Assembly: GCF_009913435.1 (NCBI RefSeq)
Contig: NZ_CP047895.1
Coordinates: 1,558,501-1,622,500, forward strand
DNA from: Sphingomonas changnyeongensis
Lineage (GTDB): Bacteria > Pseudomonadota > Alphaproteobacteria > Sphingomonadales > Sphingomonadaceae
Length of the DNA stretch: 64,000 nt
Direction of reading: 5' to 3'
Position 1 is the first letter of the stretch; the number at the start of each line of letters is the position of its first letter. Positions 8,993-19,865 of the stretch are shown here, in pieces. Below the pieces are notes generated by a model. The model was given only the letters and a program-made list of their open reading frames with translations. It did no database searches and was not told where the DNA came from. Both the position numbers and the translations under genes were made by a program.

Positions 8993-10634
8993 GGACCCTT
9001 TCTCCCCCGATCCAGGTTTCGAGCACGCGGGTGGCGCGCAGTTCGGCCATTGTCGATTGCAGCGGATCGGTGTCGAGGATCAGGAAATCGGCGCGGTAGC
9101 CGGGGGCCAGCCGCCCGATCCGGTCCTCGGCAAAGCCCGCATAGGCCGCGCCGGTGGTAAAGCCGGCCAGCGCCGCTTCGCGCGACACGCGTTCCTGCGG
9201 CTGCCACCCGCCCAGCGGTTCGCCGTCCGCATCCTCGCGGCTGATCGCCGCCGCCAGCCCGGCAAAGGGGTTGGGATGTTCGACCGGCATGTCGGAGCCA
9301 AAGGCGATCGGCGTGCCCTGACGGCGCATCGATTCCCATGCATAGGCCCCTTGCAGCCGCGCCGTGCCCAGCCGCGCTTCGGCCATCAGCCGGTCGGACG
9401 TCTGGTGGACGGGCTGCATCGACGCGATGATGCCGTGCCGGGCAAAGCGCGGCAGATCGCCCGGATCGACGATCTGGGCATGTTCGATGCGCCAGCGCCG
9501 GTCGCCCTTGAAGGTTTCGGACAGTTCTTCGATCGCGCCCAGCACCTGATCATTGGCGCGGTCGCCGATCGCATGGGTGGCGACCTGGAACCCGTCCATC
9601 GCCGCGCGCACCATCAGGTTGCGCAGCTTGGCATCGCTGAGCAGCCCCAGCCCGGTCTGGTGATGATCATCGGCATAAGGCGCCTTGAGCCACGCCCCGC
9701 GCGAGCCGAGCGCGCCATCGGCATAAAGCTTCATGCCGACCATGCGCAGCCGGTCATCATAGAGCCAGGGCGTCGGCCCGGCCCCGGCCACCGCCAGCAG
9801 CGGATCGATCCCCGCCGAATAGCTGATGATGCGCACCTTGAGCACGCCGGCATCGCCGGCGCGGCGGAACACGTTCCAGTCGTCGGTCGTGCTGCCCATG
9901 TCGGCAACCGCGGTCACGCCATTGGCGATCAGGATCCCCTGCGCCTTGGACAAAGCGAGATCGCGTTCGCGGGGCAGGGGGGCGGGGATTGCGCGTTCGA
10001 TCAGCTCGCGCGCGGCATCGACGAACACGCCCGCCTCGATCCGCCCGCCCGCCGGGGCCTTGGTGTCGGCGGTGACGCCCGCCGCCTTCATCGCCGCGCT
10101 GTTCGCCCAGCCGGCATGGCCGTCGACCCTGACCAGCCAGACCGGCCGGTCGGACACCGCCTGATCGAGATCTGCATTGGTCGGGAACCGGCCCAGCCCC
10201 CATTTTTCCTGGTTCCAGCCGGTGCCGATGATCCAGGCGCGGTCGCTGTTGGCGGCGGCATAGGCAGCGATCATCGCCTTTGCCTCGTCGAGCGAGCGCG
10301 CCTCGGTCAGGTCGAGCTGGATCGCCTTGAACCCCAGTTCCATCACATGGCCGTGCGCGTCGATCAGGCCGGGGATCAGCGTGCGGCCCTGGCCGTCATG
10401 GCGGAAATCGGGCCGTTCGGGCCGCTTGTCGCGCGCTTTGAGCAGGCTGACGACGCGGCCGTCCTTGCCGATCACCAGCCCGGTAAAGCGTTCGATCTGG
10501 CCGTCCCGGCCGATGGTCATGCCGTTCACATTGTCGATCAGCCCGTCGGCAAGTGCCGGCATCGGGGCCAGGGCGAACGGGGCAAGCGCCAGCGCGGCTG
10601 CGGCGCCTGCGACGCGCATCCTGCGGGTGATCAT
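8979..10634 (-). CDS. Secreted amidohydrolase (YtcJ-type)
   Basis: A 551-residue metal-dependent hydrolase of the amidohydrolase superfamily, YtcJ-like. A signal peptide (to about residue 30, ending MPALA) suggests export to the periplasm. The metal-binding LIDAHGH motif is near residue 90. VATHAIGDRAND, RIEHAQIVD and IAFGSDMPVEHPNPF follow in the family order, ending with the C-terminal beta-sandwich LAPGYRADFLILD. The substrate cannot be read from sequence; these enzymes act on amide, lactam or formamide bonds. The start overlaps the stop of the upstream dehydrogenase by 4 nt (ATGA), and the end overlaps the lipoprotein gene, so the three form one operon. Confidence 0.88.
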   Translation of the reverse strand: MITRRMRVAGAAAALALAPFALAPMPALADGLIDNVNGMTIGRDGQIERFTGLVIGKDGRVVSLLKARDKRPERPDFRHDGQGRTLIPGLIDAHGHVMELGFKAIQLDLTEARSLDEAKAMIAAYAAANSDRAWIIGTGWNQEKWGLGRFPTNADLDQAVSDRPVWLVRVDGHAGWANSAAMKAAGVTADTKAPAGGRIEAGVFVDAARELIERAIPAPLPRERDLALSKAQGILIANGVTAVADMGSTTDDWNVFRRAGDAGVLKVRIISYSAGIDPLLAVAGAGPTPWLYDDRLRMVGMKLYADGALGSRGAWLKAPYADDHHQTGLGLLSDAKLRNLMVRAAMDGFQVATHAIGDRANDQVLGAIEELSETFKGDRRWRIEHAQIVDPGDLPRFARHGIIASMQPVHQTSDRLMAEARLGTARLQGAYAWESMRRQGTPIAFGSDMPVEHPNPFAGLAAAISREDADGEPLGGWQPQERVSREAALAGFTTGAAYAGFAEDRIGRLAPGYRADFLILDTDPLQSTMAELRATRVLETWIGGERVHAVK

Positions 10635-11497
10635 CGCGGCAGTCTCCTGACAAGTGCGCTGGTGTCCTCGCGGCCGCCACCCAGCGCCTGCACTTCGGCA
10701 TAGAATTGATCGACCAGGGCTGCGACCGGCAGGGTCGCGCCGTTGGTGCGCGCCTCTTCGATGGCAAGGCCGAGATCCTTGCGCATCCAGTCGACCGCAA
10801 AGCCGAAATCGAACCGGTCCTCGGCCATGGAATGCCAGCGGTTGAGCATCTGCCAGCTGGCCGCCGCGCCGCCCGAAATCGCCTCGAACACCCGGTCGGT
10901 GTCGAGTTCCGCGCGCTGGGCAAAGCGCAGCGCCTCGCTCAGCCCCTGGACGACGCCGGCAATCGCGATCTGGTTGACCATCTTGGTGGTCTGCCCGGCC
11001 CCTGCCGGCCCGACATGGGTGATGCGCGACGCATAGGCGGCGATCAGCGGTTCGGCCGCGCGCACCGCATCCTCGCGCCCGCCGCACATCACCGACAGCG
11101 TGCCGCCCTCGGCCCCCGCCTGGCCGCCCGAGACCGGCGCATCGACGCACAGCAGGTCGCGCCCGCGCCCCTCGACCGCCAGCTGCCGGGCGATGCGGGC
11201 GGACACGGTCGTATGGTCGATGAACAGCGCCCCCGCGCGCATCGTGCGGAACGCCCCGTCGCGGCCCAGCGTGACATCGGCCAGATCATCGTCATTGCCG
11301 ACACAGGTGATGACGGCATCCGCATCCGTGGCCGCTTCGGCCGGGCTTGCCGCCTGCACGCCGCCATGGGCGCTGACCCAGGCCTCCGCCTTGGCCGGCG
11401 ACCGGTTGAACACGGCCAGTTCATGCCCCGCTGCGGCCAGATGCCGGGCCATCGGCCCGCCCATCACGCCCAGCCCGATAAATGCAATGCGCGCCAT
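10631..11497 (-). CDS. 3-hydroxyisobutyrate dehydrogenase-family oxidoreductase
   Basis: A 288-residue beta-hydroxyacid dehydrogenase. The N-terminal Rossmann fold begins IAFIGLGVMGGPMARHL. The substrate-binding signature DAPVSGGQAGAEGGTLSVM is near residue 120, and the catalytic lysine region is GAGQTTKMVNQ near 170. The C-terminal half is all-helical. The family includes 3-hydroxyisobutyrate, tartronate-semialdehyde and glyoxylate/succinic-semialdehyde reductases, and I cannot choose between them. It heads the three-gene operon with the amidohydrolase and the lipoprotein and overlaps the former by 4 nt. An AGAGC repeat sits directly upstream. Confidence 0.9.
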   Translation of the reverse strand: MARIAFIGLGVMGGPMARHLAAAGHELAVFNRSPAKAEAWVSAHGGVQAASPAEAATDADAVITCVGNDDDLADVTLGRDGAFRTMRAGALFIDHTTVSARIARQLAVEGRGRDLLCVDAPVSGGQAGAEGGTLSVMCGGREDAVRAAEPLIAAYASRITHVGPAGAGQTTKMVNQIAIAGVVQGLSEALRFAQRAELDTDRVFEAISGGAAASWQMLNRWHSMAEDRFDFGFAVDWMRKDLGLAIEEARTNGATLPVAALVDQFYAEVQALGGGREDTSALVRRLPR

Positions 11498-11508
11498 GCC
11501 CGCTGCCT

Positions 11509-11578
11509 AGAGCATTTTCAGGCCGGGTGGAAACACCCGGCTGCCGGCAAAATCCGGAAAAACAAAAAGCTCGAGCGG
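11509..11578. repeat. AGAGC-type intergenic repeat, copy B
   Basis: It starts AGAGCATTTTCAGG, carries an 8-bp stem (11522-11529 with 11534-11541, loop GAAA) and ends in an A-rich stretch with CTCGAGCGG. This layout matches the known alphaproteobacterial AGAGCATTTTC repeat and copy A at 8326-8400. It lies between the dehydrogenase start and the ftsH terminator. Confidence 0.6.
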
Positions 11579-11652
11579 CTGGTCCGATGCGCCCGGCCTT
11601 TGGGAGGAGCAGGCCGGGCGGCTGCACCGGGCGGCGAATGGATGCCTGGCAC

Positions 11653-11691
11653 AAAAAAGGGGCGCGGCACCGGTTCCGGCAGCCGCGCCCC
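11653..11691 (-). terminator. Rho-independent terminator of ftsH
   Basis: On the minus strand a 10-bp GC stem (11682-11691 with 11659-11668) closes a 13-nt loop and is followed by six T residues (11653-11658). It lies 25 bp after the ftsH stop codon. Confidence 0.85.
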
Positions 11692-11715
11692 TGATCGGGA
11701 TGTTTTGGGTCTGGC

Positions 11716-13665
<1,950 letters not shown>

Positions 13666-13729
13666 CGGGGCGAGACTCGTCAGCGGCGCGGACGCCAAGG
13701 GGTTCGTGACCAAGATAGGATGAGACGGG

Positions 13730-14680
13730 TTAAGTAACAATGGCAGGTGGTGGGGCGGTCGCCCGGCCGTCCGGCGGGGCTTTCCCGCCGGGGCGGCGGG
13801 GCGGGGCGGGCATGAACCGCCACACCGGGCCCGGCAGCGCCTTGACCGTGCCGATGGTCGCGGTCCGCCCCGCATCCAGCCGGGCGATCAGCCGGGCGAG
13901 GCGCGGCCCGTCGGGCACAATGCCAAATGCCGCCAGCAGGCGCAGAACCAGCCGCCGGACAAGCTCGGGCGGCAGGCCGCGCGGATCGAGCGTGTCGCCG
14001 GCGATGCGTTCGTCCGCCAGCCGCGCCGCCGCCCAGTCGAGCGCGGCTTCCGCCTCGGCCAGAATCGCCGCGCTGTGCGCCAGTCGCGCCGGATCGAGCC
14101 ACGGCACCGCCGCCATCAGCCGGCGGGCATGGGTGCGGTCGAAGCGCGGATCGTCGTTCGACGGATCGGCGGCGGGCATGATCCCGGCGGCGTCGACGAC
14201 CGCGCGCAGCTCGGCCCGCCGCCAGTCGAGCACCGGGCGGATGAGCGTGATTCCGGGGGCAAGCGGGCGTTCGCGGCGGATGCCGGCCAGCCCCGCCAGC
14301 CCCGCGCCGCGTGCCAGCCGCATCACCAGCGTTTCCGCCTGGTCATCGGCATGATGGGCGGTCGCGACATGGCTGAGGCCGTGATCGGCTGCCCAGCCGG
14401 CAAGGGCCTGGTAACGCGCGTCGCGCGCCCCGGCCTGCACCGATCCGGCGACGCGGACCTGAAGCACATCATGCGCGACGCCCAGCCGCGCGCACACCGC
14501 ACCGACCGCCGCCGCCTCCGCTGCGGCTTCGGCGCGCAGGCCGTGATCGACGGTTGCGGCGCGCACCTGGCCCGGCCGCTCGGCAGCCGCCAGCAGCAGC
14601 AGGGCAAGCGAATCCGGCCCGCCGGATACGGCGATGCCGATCCGGGCGTCACCGGTGACAGCGGACAGGATGGGGCACAT
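13730..14680 (-). CDS. tilS: tRNA(Ile)-lysidine synthase
   Basis: TilS attaches lysine to C34 of tRNA-Ile(CAU), changing both its charging and its decoding from Met to Ile; it is essential in most bacteria. The PP-loop ATP-binding motif SGGPDS is at residues 19-24. DHGLR, the [14 protein letters not shown] segment ([11 protein letters not shown]) and RPVLDWRR follow as expected for the N-type ATPase domain. At 316 residues it is the short form without the full C-terminal domains seen in E. coli. It sits directly upstream of ftsH on the same strand and probably shares its transcript. Confidence 0.95.
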   Translation of the reverse strand: MCPILSAVTGDARIGIAVSGGPDSLALLLLAAAERPGQVRAATVDHGLRAEAAAEAAAVGAVCARLGVAHDVLQVRVAGSVQAGARDARYQALAGWAADHGLSHVATAHHADDQAETLVMRLARGAGLAGLAGIRRERPLAPGITLIRPVLDWRRAELRAVVDAAGIMPAADPSNDDPRFDRTHARRLMAAVPWLDPARLAHSAAILAEAEAALDWAAARLADERIAGDTLDPRGLPPELVRRLVLRLLAAFGIVPDGPRLARLIARLDAGRTATIGTVKALPGPVWRFMPAPPRRPGGKAPPDGRATAPPPAIVT

Positions 14681-14795
14681 GATCGCCCGGTCTAAAGCGA
14701 TTTGTCGCCGGGGGGAAACGGGTCCGGGGTTTCGACCCGGCGCTGGCCCTCGATCCGGCCCGGGCGCGGGTCATTCGACCCGGCGCCCAAAGGCT

Positions 14796-15008
14796 TCAGT
14801 GCACGGTCCCCGCCGTCTCGGCGGCGGCGAGGAACAGCACCAGCCGCTCGACCTGACGCCAGCGGCAGAAATCGATCACATTGCCCAGATCGCGGCTGCG
14901 ATCCGCGCGCGCGGCGGCCTCGAATCCGGCATCGTCGCCGAACCGTGCCAGAAGATCGGTGGCGGCGGCCAGCGTCGCCCGATCGGCCACATAGAGCATC
15001 TGCTCCAT
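14796..15008 (-). CDS. Small conserved-looking protein (70 aa)
   Basis: ATG at 15008 was chosen over the one at 15014 because AAGGGGAG lies 6 nt before it but directly abuts the other. The 70-residue product is helical, charged and soluble, with the motif NVIDFCRWRQVERLVLFL and a final ETAGTVH. It looks like small uncharacterised proteins common in sphingomonads; this is from memory and not checked. There is no signal or membrane segment. It stands alone between tilS and a divergent small membrane protein gene. Confidence 0.65.
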   Translation of the reverse strand: MEQMLYVADRATLAAATDLLARFGDDAGFEAAARADRSRDLGNVIDFCRWRQVERLVLFLAAAETAGTVH

Positions 15009-15090
15009 GCACATCTCCCCTTGGTCTTGCCGCCCTTGATCCAAGTCGCGTGCCAGAAACGGGATTTTCGCCTGTGCGGCGGTTTGCAGA

Positions 15091-15109
15091 GGTCAATGGC
15101 GCGTTGACC
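15091..15109. promoter_or_regulatory. GGTCAA-N7-TTGACC palindrome between divergent small genes
   Basis: A perfect inverted repeat GGTCAA (15091-15096) and TTGACC (15104-15109) with a 7-bp spacer lies in the 154-bp divergent region between the genes starting at 15008 (minus) and 15163 (plus). It is one of the dispersed copies of the GTCAA-N7-TTGAC palindrome. Confidence 0.45.
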
Positions 15110-15162
15110 AAGTGCCAGCGGGGGACAGATGGACCGGCTGGCGTATCGTGACGGGACATGGC

Positions 15163-15348
15163 ATGGGCCGGTTCGTGGCTGAACCCAGATCCCCCCGCGC
15201 CGCCGGCTGCCTGTTCGCGATCCTGCCTCTGGGCGGGGCGATTGCCCTTGGTCTTGCCGGCCAGCCGGTGATCGGCCTGCTTGCCGGAACCGGGCTGGCG
15301 GCGGTGCTCGCCACCCTGTTCTGGCTGGTCGACCGCCGCCGCGCCTGA
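15163..15348 (+). CDS. Small two-helix membrane protein (61 aa)
   Basis: ATG at 15163 gives MGRFVAEPRSPRAAG followed by two hydrophobic segments, roughly residues 17-33 and 36-55, and a basic end VDRRRA. This predicts a helical hairpin in the inner membrane with both ends cytoplasmic. GTG at 15175 is an alternative start. No family is recognised. It converges on the methyltransferase gene, with only 9 bp between stop codons. Confidence 0.5.
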   Translation: MGRFVAEPRSPRAAGCLFAILPLGGAIALGLAGQPVIGLLAGTGLAAVLATLFWLVDRRRA

Positions 15349-15357
15349 GCGTGTGGG

Positions 15358-15954
15358 TCAAGGGGCGGCGGGGCTGCCGTCCGCGCCGAATTTGCCCACT
15401 TCATCGCCCCACAGGTCCCAGCCGGGCCTGAGCGTGCGGGCGAACATCTCCAGCCGGCTTGCCTCGGGATAAAGCCGCTCGATCGCCTCGGCGACGGCAT
15501 CGGGCTTCTGGCTGTGCGCGCGGCGCGGGGCGAGGATGACGTTCGACACCGCCTCGTCGGCCAGCTTCATCGGCCGGCCCTTGGCGACGCGGCTGGCCGC
15601 GATCACATATTCCGCGGTCGGCTTGACGATCGACGGGCGCACGCCCTGGGCGCGGATCGGCCCGCCATCCTTGCGCGCCTTCACCCAGACAAAGGCGATG
15701 CCCCGGAAATGCAGCTGCCAAGCCTGAAGACACGCCATGGCGACATCGAGGCGCGGTGATGTCGCCCACAGGAACAGCACGCCGCGGTCGGTGAGCAGGT
15801 CGGGGATGGGCAGGCGGACGATCGCCTCGTCAGGCGCGGTCGCATAGAACTTCGCCGCCGCGCCCCATTTGTTCTGCTGGCCATAATAGGCCCAGGGCGG
15901 ATCGGCGAGGATCACATCGTAACGCCGGTCGGGCAGGTCGCGCCACCGCGTCAT
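15358..15954 (-). CDS. MT-A70 family adenine methyltransferase
   Basis: A 198-residue S-adenosylmethionine-dependent N6-adenine methyltransferase of the MT-A70 class. The catalytic DPPW is at residues 18-21 (VILADPPWAYYGQQNKWG), then LFLWATSPRLDVAM and FRGIAFVWVKARKDG, the usual order for this family. Such proteins in bacteria act on DNA or on unknown nucleic acids and are often phage- or island-borne. Here there is no restriction enzyme or phage gene nearby, so it is an orphan. It lies between cpoB and small genes, 67 bp from the cpoB stop. Confidence 0.88.
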   Translation of the reverse strand: MTRWRDLPDRRYDVILADPPWAYYGQQNKWGAAAKFYATAPDEAIVRLPIPDLLTDRGVLFLWATSPRLDVAMACLQAWQLHFRGIAFVWVKARKDGGPIRAQGVRPSIVKPTAEYVIAASRVAKGRPMKLADEAVSNVILAPRRAHSQKPDAVAEAIERLYPEASRLEMFARTLRPGWDLWGDEVGKFGADGSPAAP

Positions 15955-16021
15955 CGGCTGTCCCCGGCGCTTGCGCCTGTTCCCGTCATCCCGGCCAATC
16001 CCCCCGGATCGTCCCGACCGC

Positions 16022-17020
16022 TCAGCGGCAGCGCGCGGCCTTGCGCCCCTTGTCGAACTGCGCCTTTTGCGCGGCAGTCAGGCTGCGGCCATAGACGCTG
16101 TCCAGCTCCAGATAGACCTTGCAGGCATCGGCGGGCTTTTTCAGCTGCACCAGCGCCTCGCCGAGCGACAACAGGCTTTCGGTCGCGCGCGCGCCGTTCG
16201 GGAATTTCTGGTAATTTTCGTAGAAGGCGACCGCCGCCAGCGCGATCTTGCCATCGTCCATATACAGCCGGCCGAGCAGGTTCTGCGCATAGGAGGCGCG
16301 CCGGTGCTCGGGGTGCTTTTCGACCACCTTTTTCAGTTCAGCCTCGGCAGCGGCATAGTCCTTGGCCTGCCACAGGCGGAAGCCATGGATGTAGCTGTCC
16401 TCGGCATCGTCGCCGGTGCGCGGCCGCAGCACGGTGGTCGCCGCGGTATCGGCGGTCACCGTGCGTGCCGGCGCGGGGCTGACCGCAGCGGGCGTCGGCC
16501 TGGGCGCGGGGGCTGCCGGTGCCGGCCGGGTCGCCGCCGGGGCGGTCGCGCGGGGCGCGGCCATGTCGCCGCCAGCGTCCGCTGCACCCGTGCCGGGCTG
16601 GGCAGGGTCGCCGGGCTGGGCAGACGCGCCGGGCTGGGCGGTGCCGGGTTCGGCAGCGGCCGGCTGGGCGGCGGCGGCAGCGGCTTCGATGCGGGCCAGA
16701 CGTTCTTCCAGCTGGCCGAGGCGGAAGGCGTTCTGCTCGCTCTGCCCGGTCACCGTGCGCAGCGCGGCCTCCAGCGCATCGACCCTTGCGGTCAGATCGG
16801 CAAGCGGCGGCGTCGCCGGGGTGCCTGCGGGCGTGGCCGTCTGCGGCGCGACCGTCATTTCCGGCTCGACCGGGGTGCCGCCCGGAAACACCTTGCGCTG
16901 CACGGCGCGCAGTTCCTTTTCGATCTTCGTCACCCGGCCGGTCAGGTCGGGGGCGGCGACCTGCGCCGAAGCCGGCAGGGCAACGCTCAGCAGCAGAAAG
17001 GCGAGAAACGGTTTGGGCAT
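16022..17020 (-). CDS. cpoB: Cell division coordinator CpoB (YbgF)
   Basis: CpoB is the periplasmic partner of the Tol-Pal system that links outer-membrane constriction with peptidoglycan synthesis. The 332 residues start with a signal peptide ending PASAQ. Two N-terminal coiled-coil segments follow (around 25-45 and 85-120), then a long Pro/Ala-rich linker (about 120-190), and C-terminal tetratricopeptide repeats (AEDSYIHGFRLWQAKDYAAAEAELKKVVEKHP onward, given here only by position, about 200-300). The tol-pal genes that normally precede it are not in this stretch; a different gene lies upstream. tilS and ftsH lie downstream on the same strand. Confidence 0.9.
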   Translation of the reverse strand: MPKPFLAFLLLSVALPASAQVAAPDLTGRVTKIEKELRAVQRKVFPGGTPVEPEMTVAPQTATPAGTPATPPLADLTARVDALEAALRTVTGQSEQNAFRLGQLEERLARIEAAAAAAQPAAAEPGTAQPGASAQPGDPAQPGTGAADAGGDMAAPRATAPAATRPAPAAPAPRPTPAAVSPAPARTVTADTAATTVLRPRTGDDAEDSYIHGFRLWQAKDYAAAEAELKKVVEKHPEHRRASYAQNLLGRLYMDDGKIALAAVAFYENYQKFPNGARATESLLSLGEALVQLKKPADACKVYLELDSVYGRSLTAAQKAQFDKGRKAARCR

Positions 17021-17168
17021 GGCGGTTCCTGAACGGGCCGGGATCGGACAAACGGATGTTTTCCGTCTCTAACCGCCCCGTGCCCCGGCTCAACCCCTGT
17101 CGTGCAGCGCCGGGCGGTGCGGGGGCAAAGGGTGCCGCCGGCGCGACGGGCCGCCGGATCGACCGGTC

Positions 17169-18316
17169 TCAGCGCCAGCGCAGATTGTGCCGGCCAAGCG
17201 CGCTCAGCGTGCGCACGCCCATCAGCTTCATGTCGCGTTCGATCTCGTCGCGCAGCGTGCCGAGCGCGCGCGCGACCCCCGCTTCGCCGGCGGCGGCCAG
17301 CGCATAAAGGTACAGCCGTCCCCCGAACAGGCGGTGGCCCCGACCGACATCGCCTTCAGCACATGGCTGCCGCGCCGCACGCCGCCGTCCAATATGACCT
17401 CGATCTGCCCGCCGACCGCGTCGAGGATCTCGGCCAGCTGGTCGAAGGGCGCGCGGCTGCCGTCAAGCTGGCGGCCGCCATGGTTGGACACCATGATCGC
17501 GGTCGCCCCGATATCGACCGCGCGGCGGGCATCCTCCACCGACATCACGCCCTTCAGGCAGAAAGGGCCGCCCCATTCGGCGCGGATCGCCTCTGCCGCC
17601 TTCCAGTCCATCGACTGGTCGAGCATGGTGTTGAAATAATCGGCGACCGACAGCGCGACCGTCGATCCCTCGCGCACATGGGTGGCAAGATTGGGCAGCG
17701 AAAAGGGTTCGCGCAGCAGATAGTCGAGCGTCCAGCGTGGATGCGCGGCAAAGCTGAGCGCCGACCGCGCGGTCAGCCGGGGCGGCGAGGTGAAGCCGGT
17801 GCGCAGGCAGCGTTCGCGATTGCCGCCGACGATGGTGTCGACGGTCAGCGCGATCGCATCGAACCCCGCCTCGCGGCAGCGCGCGATCATCGACCGGTTG
17901 AGCCCCCGGTCCTTGTGGACATAAAGCTGGAACAGCTTGGGGCTTTGCACCAGCCGGCCGATCTCCTCGATGCTGACGGTCGCGAGGCTGGAAATGCCGA
18001 ACCAGGTGTTGAACCGCGACGCGACCGCCGCCACCGCGCGTTCGCCCTGCCAGTGGAACAGCCGCTGCAGCGCGGTGGGCGACAGGAACAGCGGCAGGTC
18101 GATCCGCTTGCCCATCACCGTCACGCCCATATCGACCGTCTCGACCCCGGCGAGCACGTTCGGCACAAGGTCGCAGTCCGCAAACGCCTCGGTATTGCGC
18201 CCCTTGGTCAGCTCGTCATCGGCGGCGCCGTCGATATAGTGGAACACCGGTGCCGGCAGGCGGCGGCGCGCCAGCGCCCGGAAATCCTCGACATTGTGGC
18301 AGTCGGCAAGGCGCAT
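17169..18316 (-). CDS. FMN-dependent alpha-hydroxy acid dehydrogenase (frameshifted here)
   Basis: A member of the LldD/glycolate oxidase family, which oxidises L-2-hydroxy acids to 2-oxo acids with FMN. The TIM barrel starts with FHYIDGAADDE near residue 26. PLFLSPTALQRLFH, LTVDTIVGGNRE and the catalytic SNHGGRQLDG follow in order. The frame breaks just after KAMSVGATACSG; one added base in the C run 17320-17324 gives GRLYLYALAAAGEAG and a normal C-terminus ending at 17169, 382 residues in all. Its ATG shares one base with the stop of the upstream PLP-enzyme gene (TGATG), so the two are translationally coupled. This coupling suggests a biosynthetic or amino-acid-derived substrate rather than plain lactate. 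Confidence 0.85.
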
Positions 18317-19761
18317 CAGCCGCTCAGCTCCTCGATTGCCGCCGCGATCCTGTCCATGTCGGCGGCCAGCCGCGCGGCGAGCGCCTGGTCACCGAGCGCA
18401 TCGAACGCGACGACCTGCGGCATCGACAGCCCGATCCGGAGCGTCGCGCCCCAGCGGCCATCCTCCAGTCGCACGCATTTGACCGGCTGGCCCAGCCGGA
18501 TGCCGCGCCCGACCAGCGCGCGGTGGAGCGCGACCGCCGCGTCGAAATCGGGATGGCCGGCGCGGCGCGACAGATCGATGGTCGACAGGGTGCGCATCTC
18601 GACCGGATGGGCATCACCCTCGGCGCGGTGGCCGGGCGGATAGGGGGCGACGCGCCGCCCGCCCAGCCGGTCGACCATCGCCGCGCGAACGGCCGCGTGA
18701 AACGCAAGGATCACCCGCTCGACCCGCGCCAGCGGCAGGCGCTGGAACCGCTCAAGCTCGAACACCGAGGCCTCGAGGCGCAGCGCCAGCCCGTCATTAC
18801 CGCTGTCGGGCAGCGCGTCGGCACCCGGCCAGCCCGCCGGCCATTCGGCGCGGCGGAAGATCGTCGCCAGCCCCGCCGGCAGCGATGGCGCACGGGCGGC
18901 GATGGCCGGCGGCACCAGCGCGATGCCGCTGAACGGCGGGCCGCCCATGAACTTGGATCCGGTGATGAACAGGATCGCGTCGCGCGCCAGATAGGCGGCG
19001 ATGGCCGGCGAGGTGATCCGCGCCTGACAGGCATCGACGACCAGGGTCATGCGGTCACCATGCCGGGCGCGCAGATCGTCGATATCGTCGAGCAAAGGCA
19101 GGATCAGCCCGGTCTTGGAGCCGTGGACGACATGCACCAGCGCATGGGCATCCGGTTCCGCCTCGATCGCGGCGTCGATGCGGTCGCGGATCGCCGCACT
19201 CGTATAGGCATGGCCCAGCGTGTCGCGCACCGGAATGTCGGTCAGGCTGATCCGGTCGCCAAGCCCGCCCACGGGGGTTGCCGGAACCGTGGCGGTGCCA
19301 AGCGGGGTTTCCTCCGCGAAATAGCGGCCATGGGCGGAATGGATGCAGCCGCTGCCGACCTCGTCCGCGCCCAGCAGCACATTGTGGATGTGCGCCGCCC
19401 GGTCGGCCACGCAGGCAAGGCCGACATATTCCAGATCGGTGCCGGATGCCGCAAACACGATGCCGACGTCATCGCTCAGCCCGTAAGCGGCGCGGATCCG
19501 CTGCCTGAGCGTATCCAGCACCGCAGGGTAGGGGCGGGCCGGCAGGGCGGCGACATGGGCGAAGGCGGCGGGCGAAATGTCGTTTGCCGTCGACGAGGCA
19601 TAGGCCAGCACCGGCCGCGGCCAGGGCGCGGAATGATAGCGGTTGGTAAAGCCCGGCGGCGACAGGGTGATGCGCGCATCGCCCCCGGTCGCCATCAGCA
19701 TCGCGGCGGCGCGCCCGGCGGCCTCCAGCGCAGCAAAGGACGTGGCGTGTTCGGAAATCAT
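18316..19761 (-). CDS. PLP-dependent (aminotransferase class V-like) enzyme of unknown substrate
   Basis: A 481-residue fold-type I PLP enzyme. AASGTDLEYVG (phosphate-cup region), VDACQARI (Asp for the pyridine nitrogen) and ITGSKFMGGPP (Schiff-base lysine) appear in the correct order and spacing. The N-terminus includes PPGFTNRYHSAPWPRP, and the long C-terminal part contains VEMRTLSTIDLSR. It does not read like a standard cysteine desulfurase or transaminase, and I cannot name its reaction. ATG at 19761 is preferred over upstream starts because it matches the conserved beginning MISEHATSFAALEAAGRAA. The gene is coupled to the FMN dehydrogenase downstream and diverges, with 104 bp between starts, from an ATP-grasp ligase gene. 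Confidence 0.75.
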   Translation of the reverse strand: MISEHATSFAALEAAGRAAAMLMATGGDARITLSPPGFTNRYHSAPWPRPVLAYASSTANDISPAAFAHVAALPARPYPAVLDTLRQRIRAAYGLSDDVGIVFAASGTDLEYVGLACVADRAAHIHNVLLGADEVGSGCIHSAHGRYFAEETPLGTATVPATPVGGLGDRISLTDIPVRDTLGHAYTSAAIRDRIDAAIEAEPDAHALVHVVHGSKTGLILPLLDDIDDLRARHGDRMTLVVDACQARITSPAIAAYLARDAILFITGSKFMGGPPFSGIALVPPAIAARAPSLPAGLATIFRRAEWPAGWPGADALPDSGNDGLALRLEASVFELERFQRLPLARVERVILAFHAAVRAAMVDRLGGRRVAPYPPGHRAEGDAHPVEMRTLSTIDLSRRAGHPDFDAAVALHRALVGRGIRLGQPVKCVRLEDGRWGATLRIGLSMPQVVAFDALGDQALAARLAADMDRIAAAIEELSG

Positions 19762-19865
19762 GCCGCTCCCTAAACCGCAGCTTCGTCGCCCGCAAACCAA
19801 GCTTTTGCCGGGTTTCTTTCCCGTTGCCTTGGAGAATGGCGGGCGCGCGCTTATGTGGGCGCGCC

